A DNA stretch of 64,000 nt from Azorinus chamasolen (GCA_963576725.1 OY755240.1:13694378-13758377), one strand, 5' to 3'. Counted from the stretch's first letter, positions 42,367 through 54,094 are shown. Made by a program: numbers and translations. The notes: generated by a model not told the origin, from the letters alone.

Positions 42367-42508
42367 TCACAGGGTACCGTCACAATGAATAATTAACCTC
42401 GACAGAAAAAAAGTGTATGAACACTAGATATATAGACTATATATATCTAGTGTTCATACATTTGTTTTTCTGTCGAGGTTCATAATTCATTGTGACGGTA
42501 CCCTGTGA
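42367..42508. mobile_element. 142-bp near-perfect foldback MITE
   Basis: Begins TCACAGGGTACCGTCACAAT and ends ATTGTGACGGTACCCTGTGA. The arms pair with only a few mismatches to a centre at 'atatagactatata'. TAGTGA(T) is present on both sides (42361 and 42509), a likely target duplication. Confidence 0.8.
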
Positions 42509-42699
42509 TAGTGATTGTATTTCGCACCTTATGTATACAGGTATATCAACCAGTAGCATTCTAATTAAATAAAGCTGAACATTGGTAACCAGCATAACTT
42601 GCCTTGTTGTTTTCTTATCCAGATGTTGTTGGTTTTTTTACTTAAACTAAAGATTAGTGTAGCCCCTAATCGCTACACGCAAAGTTGACTACCTGGCTA

Positions 42700-43890
42700 C
42701 CTGAGATACCCCAGGGGCGGGTCCATTTTTGACCAAGAAGTCATCATTTTTTACAAGCTTGGTAGAGAACCACAAGGCAAAGCAGTATGCCATTAATTAA
42801 AGGTCTAAACCTTATGCTTTCAGAGAAAAATAATATTTTATATTTTCCCATAAAAAAACTGATAAGCCCCAAGCCAGGGTTTCGCCCAGAGGTCAGGGTC
42901 GTAAGTTGAACATTCTTGGCAGAGGACCACAAGCCAAAGCTGCATATTTGTAGAGGACCATTAGATCATGTTACATACCAAACATCAAAGGTCTAGGCCT
43001 TACAGTTTCGGAAGAAGATTTTTAAAGATTTTCCTATGAAAAACTGATAACCCCATGGGCAGGGCCATTTTTGGTCCGGGTTATAATTTAAACAAGCTTT
43101 GTAGAGGACCATTAGATCATGATATATACCAAATATCAAAGGTCTAGGCCTTACAGTTTCAGAGAAGAAGATTTTTAAAGATTTCCCTATGAAAAACTGA
43201 TAAGGCCATGGGCGGGGCCATATTTGGCCCGGGGTCATAATTTGAAAAATCTTTGTAGAAGACCATTAGATCATGCTACATGCCAAATATCAAAGGTCTA
43301 GGCCTTACAGTTTCAGAGAAGAAGAATTTAAAGATTTTCCTATGAAAAACTGATAAGCCCATGGTCGGTGCCATTTTTTTGGCCCGGGGGTCATAATTTG
43401 AACAATCTTTGTAGAGGACCATTAGATGATGCTACATGCCAAATATCAAAGGTCCAGGCCTTACAGTTTCAGAGAAGAAGATTTTTAAAGATTTTCCTAT
43501 GAAAAACTGATAAGCCCATGGGCGGGGCCATTTTTGGCCAGGGGTCATAATTTGAACAATCTTTGTAGAGGACCATTAATTTAGATCATGTTACATGCCA
43601 AATATCAAAGGTCTATGCCTTACAGTTTCAGAGAATTTTTTTAAAGATTTTCCTATGAAAAACTGATAAGCCCTTGGTCGGGCCATATTTGGTCCAGGGG
43701 TCATAATGTGAACAATGTTTCGTTCCCCTAGCCACTGATGCTTCTGATAAAATTTGGTTAAAATCGGGCCAGCAGTTTCAGAGGAGATGTCGTTTGAAAA
43801 TGTGGACGGACGCCGGATGGACGCCGGACACCGGACGCCGGACGACGGACAAAGAGCGGTCACAATAGCTCATCCTGAGCCTTCGGCTCA
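42700..43890 (+). mobile_element. tandem-repeat element, about 150-160 bp units
   Basis: Six diverged units contain 'aaaggtctaggccttacagt', 'aaaaactgataagccc' and 'ggggtcataatttgaacaat'. The 3' end has 'ggacgccggac' repeats, then a hairpin CCTGAGCC-TT-CGGCTCAGG and 'tgagctaaaa'. The open frames within it follow the repeat. Confidence 0.7.
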
Positions 43891-44047
43891 GGTGAGCTAA
43901 AAATGCCACTTGCACCAACATGAAAAATGGGAGTATTATTCATATTTATAACATGACCAGGGTATATATTGGGTTGCTTTAAAAATAAAACCATATTTTA
44001 GTAAATTGGCAAAGAACCGATCCCCGGTCCCATTCCCGACTTTATAG

Positions 44048-45710
44048 GACCCAGGCACAACTCGACCTCCTCAGACAGGCCAGGCGCTGGTTCTTAGATG
44101 GTACCTTCAAGGTCGTGAAGAAGCCATTCTACCAACTGGTTACCGTCAACGTCTTCGTGAAGAAAGGGGACAACGAGAAGCAGGTTCCTCTAGTCTACAT
44201 ATTGATGTCTGGCAAAACCAAAGATGACTACGTCGCAGTAAGTTCAATATAATATAATATAATATATACAGTAAAACTTTTCTATTACGAACACTGATAT
44301 AATTTAATTTAAAGCTGCCATCTGTCTTTTTTAACAATAGATTAGCCTTCAGTCAATGAAATTTTATGTCAAATCAATGACATTTTTTGTTTTTCTTCAG
44401 GTTCTCTCTACTTTGAGACGACAGCTGGGACAGCCAATGGTCGAATGGTTCATGGTAGATTTCGAAGCAGGTAAGCACAGATTTGCTCTACTATATTCAC
44501 TATCATCGTAACCGGACATTGTTCTCTGAAAAAAGATTAATGTAATTCACAATCATGTTATGATGATGATAATGATTTTATTCATGTTAAAACACACCGT
44601 ATGTATGTATCGCAGAAAGAGTGGAGTGTCGTATTTATAAACCAGCTCATTATAATCCATGTTTTTCTGTGTCTTTTCAGGGATCTGTGCGAAGTTTTCC
44701 CCAACTCACTAGTGAAAGGCTGTGTATTCCATATGCAGCAGCGATTCTACCGAAAGATACAAGAGAAGGGACTACAACAGGCCTACATGGACAAGGGCGA
44801 CGTCTATACCTTTCTTCGAACGGTTATGGCTCTCCCATGCCTGCCAGCAGAACAGATCTCTCCTGTCTTCGACAGACTTCAGACCGTGACTGAGATAACT
44901 GGTGGATCAGTCCTTGAGTTCATGCAGTACGTTGAGAGGACTTGGATCCGGGGGTCAGTGTGGCAGCCCGCCAACTGGCGCGTCTTCCGGCAAGTGACGA
45001 GAACGAACAATGACCTAGACGATTAGTATTATTTAAATTTCTTTGATATATCCGTTGTATACTTAAATACATGGCCTAAAGCATTTCTGTAACTGTATTC
45101 CAGTCGCCAATATAAACGCAGTTTAGGAAAAGGGTTTTTGTTTTAAAATGCATTTCTAAGAAAATTCTGAGCTCGTGCAGGATCGAACACGTAACTTTAT
45201 AAAAGTTATCACACATTTGCATGTCATTACATACATGTACATATACGAATGTTCTTATTTAGTTTGCCATTTATCTTTACAGGGTGGCATACACGACTGA
45301 ACTCGATCCCAACTTTGGGCTCTACAAACTCACAACGAGTCTGAGAGAGGAGGCTGCCACAGTAGACCTGACGATCCGTCTGTTGTCAGACAGCCTTATC
45401 AGCAAGATCAGACGGATGAGATATGTGACGCTGCATGGACGCTTGGAGGACGCCTGTGACATGTATTAGGAGTACCAGCTTACAACGACAGAGATGCTGC
45501 GTCGCATCAGCAACATCAACGTACTTGGACCAACAACGGCGGCCAACCACATCCTCGACGACGACGACGAGTAAGCGTGTAGTTATGTAGATAATTGACA
45601 TTTATCAATCGAGTTTACATGTATATAATTACCATGTTTTAATGTCTTGCTATTTTATTCATTATAGGTCCACAGTGCAAAATGATACAAAGTCGTATGT
45701 ATGCATATAA
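44048..45710 (+). pseudogene. MULE-type transposase gene, intron-bearing, decayed
   Basis: Exons are 44048-44237, 44401-44470, 44681-about 45024, 45283-about 45570 and 45668-45710, all with credible GT-AG sites. The first has 'RRWFLDGTFKVVKKPFYQL', 'KQVPLVYILMSGKTKDDY', the second 'PMVEWFMVDFEA', the third 'SLVKGCVFHMQQRFYRKIQE', 'MALPCLPAEQISPVF' and 'NDLDD', as in Mutator-like (MULE) transposases and host proteins derived from them. It is broken in three places: exons 2 and 3 join out of frame by one base; the codon split across the exon 3-4 splice reads TAG; and another TAG lies at 45467-45469. Whether it was a transposon gene or a domesticated host gene cannot be told here. Confidence 0.75.
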
Positions 45711-46005
45711 ATTATATGATTTTATGTGCTATTGTTGGCATATTTGTTTGATGTGCACAATGATCAAACTACTTTACATCTCCTGATTGGGCTTTCTGCA
45801 TATATGATTCTATGTGCTATTAAATGTTTGTATACTAGTATATCTAACCTTGTTCCTGTAAATGTACCATATCTGATTCTATGTGCTATTTCATTTTGGA
45901 GAGATTTCTGTATCAAGTTAATAGCAGCACGCAAGTGATGCAGATACCCGCTGATGGAGCTTTCTGCTTTACTTGTTTTCTGCACTAACACTAATCGTCG
46001 TAAGT
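45711..46005. repeat. short repeated motif tgattctatgtgctatt
   Basis: Three spaced copies (about 45718, 45806 and 45870) in otherwise unremarkable AT-rich DNA. Confidence 0.5.
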
Positions 46006-46011
46006 AGCCTA

Positions 46012-46205
46012 CATTTTCAACACTTGTTCCTCAAAAGTTCGTTTCGCTTGAGGAATCAGTGTGAATATGTGCTTGCTTCCACGTTTTCCATGTATAAACT
46101 GTATTCAACACTTGTTCCTCAAATTTTCGTTTCGATTTGAGGAATTATAGTGCGGATATGTGTTTGCTTCCATGTTTTCCGTGTATAAAATGTATTCTGG
46201 TCTAC
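46012..46205. repeat. two-copy tandem repeat, about 97 bp
   Basis: 'ttcaacacttgttcctcaaa', 'gtttcg' and 'cttccacgttttccatgtat' recur in order with about 85-90% identity by eye. Confidence 0.75.
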
Positions 46206-46689
46206 TCTATTTGTAGATGCGTGAAAACACGTTTATATGAAGGAAAGGGTTAACCATAGGCCGTTTTCTTTTTACTTAATATTTGGTTTAGATTGCATGC
46301 AGGAGAGATCGATATGCGCCTGTCCTATCATTTCTAAAAGCAATAGTTCCGCATCTCGAAAAAATCTGTTGTTCGAGAATTACTCAATTTTTCCGGTTTA
46401 AACTAGTAAACTTTTATTGCTACAAGCATAACTAATTTCAAACTCTGTGTAGATAGTAGTCTACACATATCATATGATAAACATATTTTCAATTTCATTT
46501 CTATTTAGGAAACCATGTAGATAATATAGAAATAAATTATTGCTTTTTTTATGACCCGTTCTATTATTTTGCATTTAAATCGAGACCCTGCGCTTTTGCC
46601 TTATCCGCTTTATGGTATATGCACATGTTTAATATTATTATATTTAATAATAATGATCTGGATCAAACAGTTATTAATGAAAAAACAAA

Positions 46690-46808
46690 TAGGTGCCGAA
46701 TCGTCTAGGGTAAAATTTTGGGAGGGGCCGAGTTGACCATGGTGCCGAATCGTCTAGGGGCCGAGTTGTCTAGGGGCCGAATTGTCTTGGTGCCGAGTCG
46801 TCCAGAAA
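46690..46808. repeat. minisatellite, GCCGAATCGTCTAGGG units
   Basis: Six or so units of 'gtgccgaatcgtctaggg' / 'ggccgagttgtctagggg'. Confidence 0.8.
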
Positions 46809-47235
46809 CCTTTTAGTCCCTACCTAGATCCGACTCATGAAAGGCCTTTTGGAAAATGATCAACCATTTGCGTGATTGACAACTGAAGACGGGAAGCGGG
46901 AAAGGTTTTCGGGTTGTTACAATTACATGAAAAAACATCTGTAATCGAGTTCCAGGAAAATCAGTAATGCATTAAATTGAGTTTTTTTTCATGAGGTCAA
47001 TTATCGTTTGTAGTAGGGTGAGACATGTTCATAACGCATGAATTAAACGGATTGTCATTAGTTTTCGCGATGTGAGATATTGGGTGAAAATTGTTTTTCA
47101 GTACTTTCCATTCAAGGCAAATATGAACACCGACTATTTTACCTATAAGTTAATGATAATACCTAATAGAACGGAAACAAAAACTGCTTCTTAAAACTAC
47201 TAAGTATCAAATTTATAGCTAGATCTAGATTAACC

Positions 47236-47400
47236 CATTCCCTCATAGGCTATTAATAAATTTACCAAATATGAACACTTACTAGAGAAAAGGAAACTGT
47301 CAGAATTGTGTAGTTTTGAAAACCTTGTGATCAGTATCTATCTAAGTGGTTTCAAAATTTGACTTATACACAGTCAATGCAAAAGTTCACAGGGCCTCTG
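47236..47400. mobile_element. P1-type MITE, left part
   Basis: TTAA then CCCATTCCCTCATAGG, 'agagaaaaggaaactgtcag' and 'tgtagttttgaaaaccttgt'. The palindrome centre and right end are lost. Confidence 0.5.
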
Positions 47401-47761
47401 ACAAATCTGGTAAAGTTTTCGTCTGGTCTGGTGAAAATTGCTGAAGACCAGTCCTCGTGACTGGTGAATTTTTGCTTGGCTCACATACTGTTTGTAAGAG
47501 TTTACCTGTATTCTTTCCAAATTTAAGTAGCAATGTGGAAAGTGATGACTGAATTTGTATAAGGACTATATATGTTGATCATAAAGAATATATTACAAAC
47601 AGGTGATAACCTGCTGAGGAGGAAAAGGAAATCTGCTAGATACTTATGTGTGTTTTTTAAATACTTTTTTTACAGTATCATTCATACCTCACCATAAATA
47701 CATACCATAGTAACCATACCATTATAAACCTTACATTACACACATAACATTTACATACTTA

Positions 47762-48125
47762 ACCATTTCCCTCATATTAACACCTTTTGTTTTTCATTCA
47801 TAAATTTGCGAAGAGAATAGACCCAGATCAGATGGCTCCTATAGGAGCTGTCTGATCAGGGTCTGCTATGTTTGCTTATGATATAGGAATGATTCTACAC
47901 TTTCTGGCTTGGCCAAAAAAATCCCAATTTCCATGTGCTGTTATAACCCCCATTAACCTTTATATATGCATGTTTTCAAGTTGCAAACAGAATAGACCCA
48001 TATCAGACAGCTCCTACATGAGCCATCTGATCAGGGTCTGCTCTGTTTACCTATGGAATTTAAATGTTTATTTACTAAATCTAAAATGATTATAAAGTTC
48101 CACTCTCCATATATTTCTTTAAAAC
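47762..48125. mobile_element. P2-type MITEs, two cores
   Basis: 'ttaaccatttccctcatatt' start. Core 1 is at about 47818-47876 with exact CTCCTATAGGAG (47836-47847), core 2 at about 47987-48052 with CTCCTACATGAG. Confidence 0.6.
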
Positions 48126-48147
48126 TAATATGTCCATGAATATTTAG

Positions 48148-49318
48148 TAGGGGTGAAACGGTACACTACCCCCACGGTTCGGTTCGGTACACGGTACATG
48201 AGCCACGGTTCGGTACATTTTCGGTACACAAATTTTTATCTTGTAAACATAATTTTGAAGCTTACCTAGAAAAAAAAACCTTTTGAATTAATTTGTTTTG
48301 ACTAGAATCAGTAACTGCCACAGCTAACAAAGATGATGATTAATCTCTTAAAATTATAAACAGTCAAGTGTATTAAGGGAAAAACACTAAAATAATGTAA
48401 TACTGAACACCATGTCATAGACTATTGATTTATAGTTCTTAAAATACAAATCTCCTTCTATGGAAAATATCACTATCTAATAATCTCTTCAATTGGAACT
48501 TTAAAATAACCAACAATGTGCTGGAAACAAGTAAACAAAGCATTGCAAACAGTGTAGATATGGTTAGAAGTTTTCTAATCTTGGACTGCACTGTTTGTCT
48601 ATAAATATTATACAAGTTTAACAGTCTGACATGTAGGATGATAATTGAAATTGAGCCTCACTATAAGATTTCCAACCAAAGTGCATTGCAAACAGTGTAA
48701 GCCCTGAGCAGATGTCACATTCAAATGTCACATTTTAATAAGGCAGCTTATCTTAGTTCACACAGTTTTCAATGGACTATGATTGAAAATCTCAGAGCAG
48801 AGTTTAAGTCTATTATATAATAATACCCAGCACATTAAGGATTAATAACAATAACTCACTTGTCTATCATCAGTAATTTCTACAACAGTCAGTTTGCGTT
48901 CAACGTGCTTTATACCGCACGTCCGCGAAACAACGCTTACATGACATGTTGCCATTCTGCTCTCAGACTGGCCTTCCCGAAAGCCAAAAAACTTCCAAAA
49001 TTTCGACCAGTAGCTTGTTGGTGCATCTTTCAATTTGGGAACAGTTTCAAACTGTTCCCAAATTGAAATATGCACTTTCGTTTCCCTCCGGAGAAGCCAT
49101 GTATGTAAACTATGTGTAATGTACTTAACGCGTAATCTAATTGGATATTATTTATAGAATGAACCAATCAGAGGACGGCTTTTATATTATTATGGCAGAT
49201 TCGTCCCTAGACATTACGAAATGTTCGGTACGTACCGTAAAGTGGAAATAAATACCGAAAACCGAACCGTAAGTGAAAAACCGCGGTACACGTGTACCGT
49301 AAGATACCGTTTCACCCT
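48148..49318. mobile_element. hAT-like element with degraded transposase
   Basis: Terminal inverted repeats GGGGTGAAACGGTAC and GTACCGTAAGATACCGTTTCACCC-like. 'atatttagta' flanks both sides, fitting a target duplication of 8 bp or so. Subterminal 'cggttcggtac' repeats are typical of hAT transposons. Minus-strand coding traces lie at 48842-49075. Confidence 0.7.
48842..49075 (-). pseudogene. hAT transposase N-terminus (BED-finger-like) remnant
   Basis: 77 codons with 'SYWSKFWKFFGFREGQ' followed by 'ATCHVSVVSRTCGIKH'. The W-x-FFGF segment followed by spaced Cys/His residues looks like a BED zinc finger start. Nothing of the catalytic domain is left. Confidence 0.5.
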
Positions 49319-49664
49319 TAATATTTAGTAGGTATTGAAATTTGGAATACACATAGAACAAGGAAAGGGTTCAAAACAAATACTAATAATTGACATGCAG
49401 TAATAATTTTAGATTGTTTTCATGGGTCAAAAGGATTCTTCGAAATCAGTAGGTCTCAAGCCCAAACACGGGGTCCCTTATTAAATGAATGTCATGAAAA
49501 AATCATGAATCATTACTGTTTTATCATATAATCTTAGTATAGGAGACATTGTGTACCATGCAGACCTTCTCTGTACCATCTTAGTTCTCCGACAAATCCT
49601 TTGTTATGTCTTCTAATTAGAAAATTTCTCATGTCTAAGAGGTAGTCACAGCTACGGATTTGGC

Positions 49665-49871
49665 CTTTGCACACACAGTAGACAGGATCAGACACTCCTA
49701 CAGAAGCCCTCTGATCAAGGTCTGCTCTGTTTACTCTCTTTGCTAATGGGATTTACAGTTTCTGCTAAATCCAAAACATGCAGTGTTCATATTATCATTA
49801 TAATTATCCAGCTAATGAAAACTCATGACATCATTATGTCTTACATAAATATTCATGAAGTAAAGGATTAA
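49665..49871. mobile_element. P2-type MITE
   Basis: 'gacaggatcagacactccta' opposite 'gccctctgatcaaggtctgc', right end 'tgaagtaaaggattaaa'. Confidence 0.5.
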
Positions 49872-49998
49872 ACAGCAATATGCTTAGAAAAAGAAGCCTA
49901 AAGTTTTTACTAACTGTCCACTTTATTTCTGATCAAACCCATGGTTGTCACTACCCATTAGAATTGCGACAATGAGAGGTTTTTCAGTTTCAGGCAAG

Positions 49999-50087
49999 AT
50001 GTCCACTGGAGATTTGACCAACAATGTCAGGAAGCTTAAAGCAAAGTTGAGGTCAATCAAGTATACAGAAGATATTGATCTTAGTGG
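49999..50087 (+). CDS. CEP44: CEP44 exon 1
   Basis: Starts at ATG 49999, chosen because 'MSTGDL' matches the family start. An in-frame ATG nine codons upstream (49972) is possible. The donor is GTGAGT at 50088, ending in phase 2. Confidence 0.85.
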
Positions 50088-50869
50088 GTGAGTTAATCTT
50101 CATTATCTGATCATTCTTAAGACACATGGTTTGCCTAGTTTTGAAAACTCCTTGAATTTCAGGTGTTGCTTTGAAAGCTTGAAAACATAACTAAGTTGCT
50201 TGAAAAGTGATTAAATTATGGCCAATCCAGAAATGTGCTTAAACGTGCTTGAAAATCTTCATAAATGTCCCCAAAAAGTCTGTCAAAATAAAATACTATA
50301 GTAGAATCTTTGACATTAGCAGATATGTGACTACTTACTGAAGTTTAAAAGTAATGCAGAAAGATCCTGTAGGAACCTTCTGCATTAATTTCTGCTGGTG
50401 GTTGCTGTCAAATGGGCTTTTTCTGTGTTTGAGCAAGACAGGTTGTGTCACTAATAGTGCTTGAATTTTGAAATGAAGTCCTTGAAAAGTTGAATTTTCT
50501 CACCAAATTTCTGTATGAACCCTGAGACGGTAAAACCTGTACAGTGACCACTGACCACTTAGTATGCTGGGTCTTTAAGGCAGATGGTAGCTTCATGCAG
50601 GATGAAAGTTGTGCTGAAAGCTCCTCTAGGATCTCACTGCATTACAGTAAAACCCCTCTAATGTGACCACTTTATGAATAAACATGGCTGTCTTTATAAG
50701 CAGGTGGTTGCATAATGCAGGACAAAAGTAATGCAGAAAGCTCCTATGAGCATTGAGCTACCACATGCATCTAGCACACAGAATTATACTTCTTTTAGGT
50801 GGTCACATTAGCGTTAAACAACCACCTGTTCTATTATACCCTTGTGTTTATTCTTTATGTTAGTTAGAT

Positions 50870-51101
50870 CTATTCTATATGTTAGGTAGGTCTATTCTAT
50901 ATGTTAGGTAGGTCTATTCTATATGTTAGGTAAGTCTATTCATTCTATATGTTAGGTAGGTCTATTCTATATGTTAGGTAAGTCTATTCTATATGTTAGG
51001 TAAGTCTATTCTATATGTTAGGTAGGTCTATTCTATATGTTAGGTAAGTCTATTCTATATGTTAGGTAGGTCTATTCTATATGTTAGGTAAGTCTATTCT
51101 A
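50870..51101. repeat. minisatellite, 22-bp units, left part
   Basis: About ten units of 'tatgttaggtaggtctattc' with GGTAGG/GGTAAG variants. The array resumes at 51899. Confidence 0.9.
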
Positions 51102-51898
51102 CAGTGAAACCTCGGAATTCCGGAGCTCCGGAATTCCGAAATCCGCTGAATTCCGAACGTTCCGTTTGGTCCCGATTTTTTTTCTTCTTATTTTAACTAT
51201 GGGAAAGTTTCAGAAATCCGGAAACTCAGAATTCCGGATTCCGAACGATTTTTTTGTCCGAAATTGTTTTAATTGCGCTTAAATGTAACCCGGAATTCCG
51301 AACGCTTACTGTACCTGAGAATGTTTGGGCTGGCACGCGCGTCTATTTTTAGCGGCTATGTTACCACAACTCGATCTACACGGTACATACACACGATAAA
51401 GCGTGTGCGGTAGTCGTGTCAACTGGTGTTTGTTTAAGCCCCAATTATCTTCGAAGAATCATTAGGTGTTTGATGCGGCTGTTGATTTAAATGGATTAAA
51501 AGACTGGCTGTGGCGATCGACTGCAGTAAGACCTCTTTAATGTCCAAATTATGTCCTCATTGTGTGGAATAAAGAGCGGTCTCTTTTGTGCGGCGACTTT
51601 TGTTTTACACATGGTGGGCGGACTGACAAAAAAAATCTTTAATCTCGTTTGGTAATTTTGCAAACTAAGGTCGCGAGTAATCCCTAATTGTTCCAAATGT
51701 AATAAATGATGCATTTTCTCAAATTGTTCACCCTTTAATGTCATGCAATATCAACAATCAACATTTTGATCACATCAACCTTACTTAGAGAGCATAATTG
51801 TGGTCGAAACATATGAGAAACCTCAGAAATCCGAAATCCTCAGAAATCCGAACTTTTCATTTGGTCCGGAAGGGGTTCGGATTTCCAAGGTTTCACTG
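51102..51898. mobile_element. pogo/Tigger-like element inserted in the minisatellite
   Basis: Ends CAGTGAAACCTCGGAATTCC and GGATTTCCAAGGTTTCACTG lie between TA dinucleotides (51100-51101 and 51899-51900). Interior 'ggaattccgaa' repeats form subterminal inverted repeats. The small open frame 51496-51744 (minus) is not recognisable as transposase, so this is probably a non-autonomous member. Confidence 0.8.
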
Positions 51899-52135
51899 TA
51901 TATGTTAGGTAGGTCTATTCTGTATGTTAGGTAAGTCTATTCTATATGTTAGGTAGGTCTATTCTATATGTATATGTTAGGTAGGTCTATTCTATATGTT
52001 AGGTAGGTCTATTCTTCATGTTAGGTAGGTCTATTCTATATGTTAGGTAGGTCTATTCTTCATGTTAGGTAGGTCGATTTTATATGTTAGGTATGTCTAA
52101 TCTAGAATATATTAGGTAGGTCTATTCTATATTGA
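51899..52135. repeat. minisatellite, 22-bp units, right part
   Basis: Continuation of the array at 50870, with unit lengths and variants as before. Confidence 0.9.
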
Positions 52136-52189
52136 AAGTAAAATTGGGAGTTTTACTATGTTTGCTATTACTTGCTGAAATGATAAACT

Positions 52190-52258
52190 GGTACAGCTCA
52201 ATAAAACTGAGTCTGCAATTTTCTCTATCCACATTGCTGCTTTTGCTTTCGAATTTTT
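52190..52258 (-). mobile_element. R1 repeat, short fragment
   Basis: 'ctcaataaaactgagtctgc' and 'cattgctgcttttgctttcg'. Confidence 0.5.
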
Positions 52259-52485
52259 TGTATACATGTATATCAGAATCAAATTGCAGCTGTTTTTATT
52301 TCTTGCTTTTAATCCTGATTTAAGTTAATCCTTTTATATTTATTTTTCAGTTGTTAACTCAATTGCCATAGTATAATTTCTTTTCTTTCAGTTCAGCAAA
52401 AGCAGTTTTCTAACAGTTTAGAACTTCTATAAATTTGTCAGTGGTTGACCAGACATTACCACAAAATTAAATTTTTATACAATAA

Positions 52486-52694
52486 CCCTTTCCTCCATAA
52501 ATACACCTGTAAAAGTAACCTATTGAAACCATTGTGATAAATAGAGCATTTGCTCCTATAGGAGCAAATGCTCTATTTATCACAATGGTTTCAAATTACA
52601 TAATTCTAAAATTTTCCTTTTCTCTAGTAAATGCTCCTTTTTGATAGATTTATTTAAAGTGGTTGGATCTAAAAATAGCCTATGGAGGAAAGGG
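52486..52694. mobile_element. P1 palindromic MITE (piggyBac-like)
   Basis: Ends CCCTTTCCTCCATAAA and CTATGGAGGAAAGGG, with TTAA at 52695-52698 and (A)TAA on the left. The perfect central palindrome has CTCCTATAGGAG at 52553-52564. Confidence 0.8.
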
Positions 52695-52901
52695 TTAATC
52701 CTTTAACTCTGTGCCTGTTCATTATTTATCATGTAGAAATAATGATATCATGAATATCTATTGGCTTAATATTTATATTTTATATGTGTTTGTATTGGTA
52801 GATACTGTAGCTAAATTCTGAAAAGAGGAGATCCTTTGAAAGCAAATTCAGAAATGAAAAAAAAAAGAAACTTTCACACTCAGTTTGATGGAGTCTGTTA
52901 A

Positions 52902-53143
52902 CCCATTCCCTGTTCTATGTTTATTCCATATTTCAATACATACTGAATTTTTATGGACAAAATAGTCATAATGAACTATGGAAAGTGGAACATTGTAGCC
53001 ATTTTAGAAAATAAAGAAACAGATCTATCAAATTTCATTAGCAAACAGAGCAGACCCTGATCAGATGTCTCCTATAGGAGACGTCTGATCTGGGTCTACT
53101 CTGTTTGCAGATGCGTGAAAACACGTTTATATGAGGGAAAGGG
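52902..53143. mobile_element. P2 piggyBac-like MITE with verified TTAA duplication
   Basis: TTAA at 52898-52901 and 53144-53147. Ends CCCATTCCCTGTTC and ATGAGGGAAAGGG. The core is GCAAACAGAGCAGACCCTGA / TCTGGGTCTACTCTGTTTGC around CTCCTATAGGAG (53069-53080). Confidence 0.85.
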
Positions 53144-53313
53144 TTAATGAGCAGTTATCAAAAGTGCAACCCCACTCACTGCCCTCTAGCACTGGGTTAA
53201 ACAGTATTCAATTTTCATTACTAAAAGCATTGAAATTGATGATCCTGAAGGACCAGAAAATATAACAACACTGAAAATGAAGCACTTTTTACGACCAGTG
53301 TACAAGCACTTAA

Positions 53314-53504
53314 CCCATTCCTGCATATTGACGCCTTTTAATGCTTCTGTAAAAGTCACTTTGTGAAACCACAGGAGCAAATGCTCTATTTATCACAATG
53401 GTTTCAAAACTACACAATTCTGAAAATTTCCTTTTCTCTAGTTAATGCTCCTTTTTGGTAGATTTAATCAAAGAGGTTGGATCTAAAAATAGCGTGGGAA
53501 TGGG
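53314..53504. mobile_element. P1-type piggyBac-like MITE, centre partly deleted
   Basis: TTAA at 53310-53313 and 53505-53508, ends CCCATTCCTGCAT and GCGTGGGAATGGG. The left half of the palindrome is missing, leaving 'aggagcaaatgctctattta'. Confidence 0.8.
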
Positions 53505-53624
53505 TTAACACCTGCTGTATTAGTAAGATCTACTGGAAACATCTGATCTGGATCTACTCTGCAAAGGGGTGAAAAGGTGTTAAATGAAAGAAAGGGTTAA
53601 AACAGTGAACAAATAAACTAGTTA

Positions 53625-53786
53625 CAGTAAAACCTCTCTATAATGGCCACTAAATTACATTTAGTATTTTGTGTTAAAGGCAGGTGTAGGAGCGTCATTT
53701 TACTTTCACTTTGCTTTAAGCAGCCACCTGCCCTAATTACCACCTAATTAACATAATTTAGTGGCCGTTATAGAGAGGTTTTACTG
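53625..53786. mobile_element. P4 palindromic MITE (pogo/Tc1-like)
   Basis: TA on both sides. Ends CAGTAAAACCTCTCTATAA and TTATAGAGAGGTTTTACTG are exact inverted repeats. Most of the interior is self-complementary. Confidence 0.85.
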
Positions 53787-53929
53787 TACTCTATAGACAC
53801 ACCTGTTTTAACCCTTTTCCTCATACATCTTTTCACACCTTTGTATTGATGGAATATATAGGAAAGTATTAATTTCAAGAAGTTATTTTATTTAAAATTA
53901 TTTTCTGTGAGATATTACTTTTATTTCAG

Positions 53930-54077
53930 ACTCACAGAGGGAAATGCAAAGGCGTATTTACCTATATACCACTATGCCTTCACACAGTACAGCCCAGCTC
54001 TAGCTGGGGTCATTTTGGAGAAAGACATTGAGCTATTTGGAAAGTCAGACTCCAGATTTATGGAAGCCATTTATAAG
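53930..54077 (+). CDS. CEP44: CEP44 exon 2
   Basis: Acceptor 'acttttatttcag', donor GTATAA. One base completes a Gly codon, then 49 codons with 'LPIYHYAFTQYSPALAG' and 'SDSRFMEAIYK', the most conserved part of the N-terminal domain. Confidence 0.92.
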
Positions 54078-54094
54078 GTATAATAGTTATTTAC

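Larger units (their letters stand above)
52815..53525 (+). mobile_element. R1 repeat split by two piggyBac-like MITEs
   Basis: R1 sequence runs 52815-52901, resumes 53144-53313 and again from 53505. Removing the MITEs and one TTAA each restores the R1 order seen at 25448. Confidence 0.75.
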
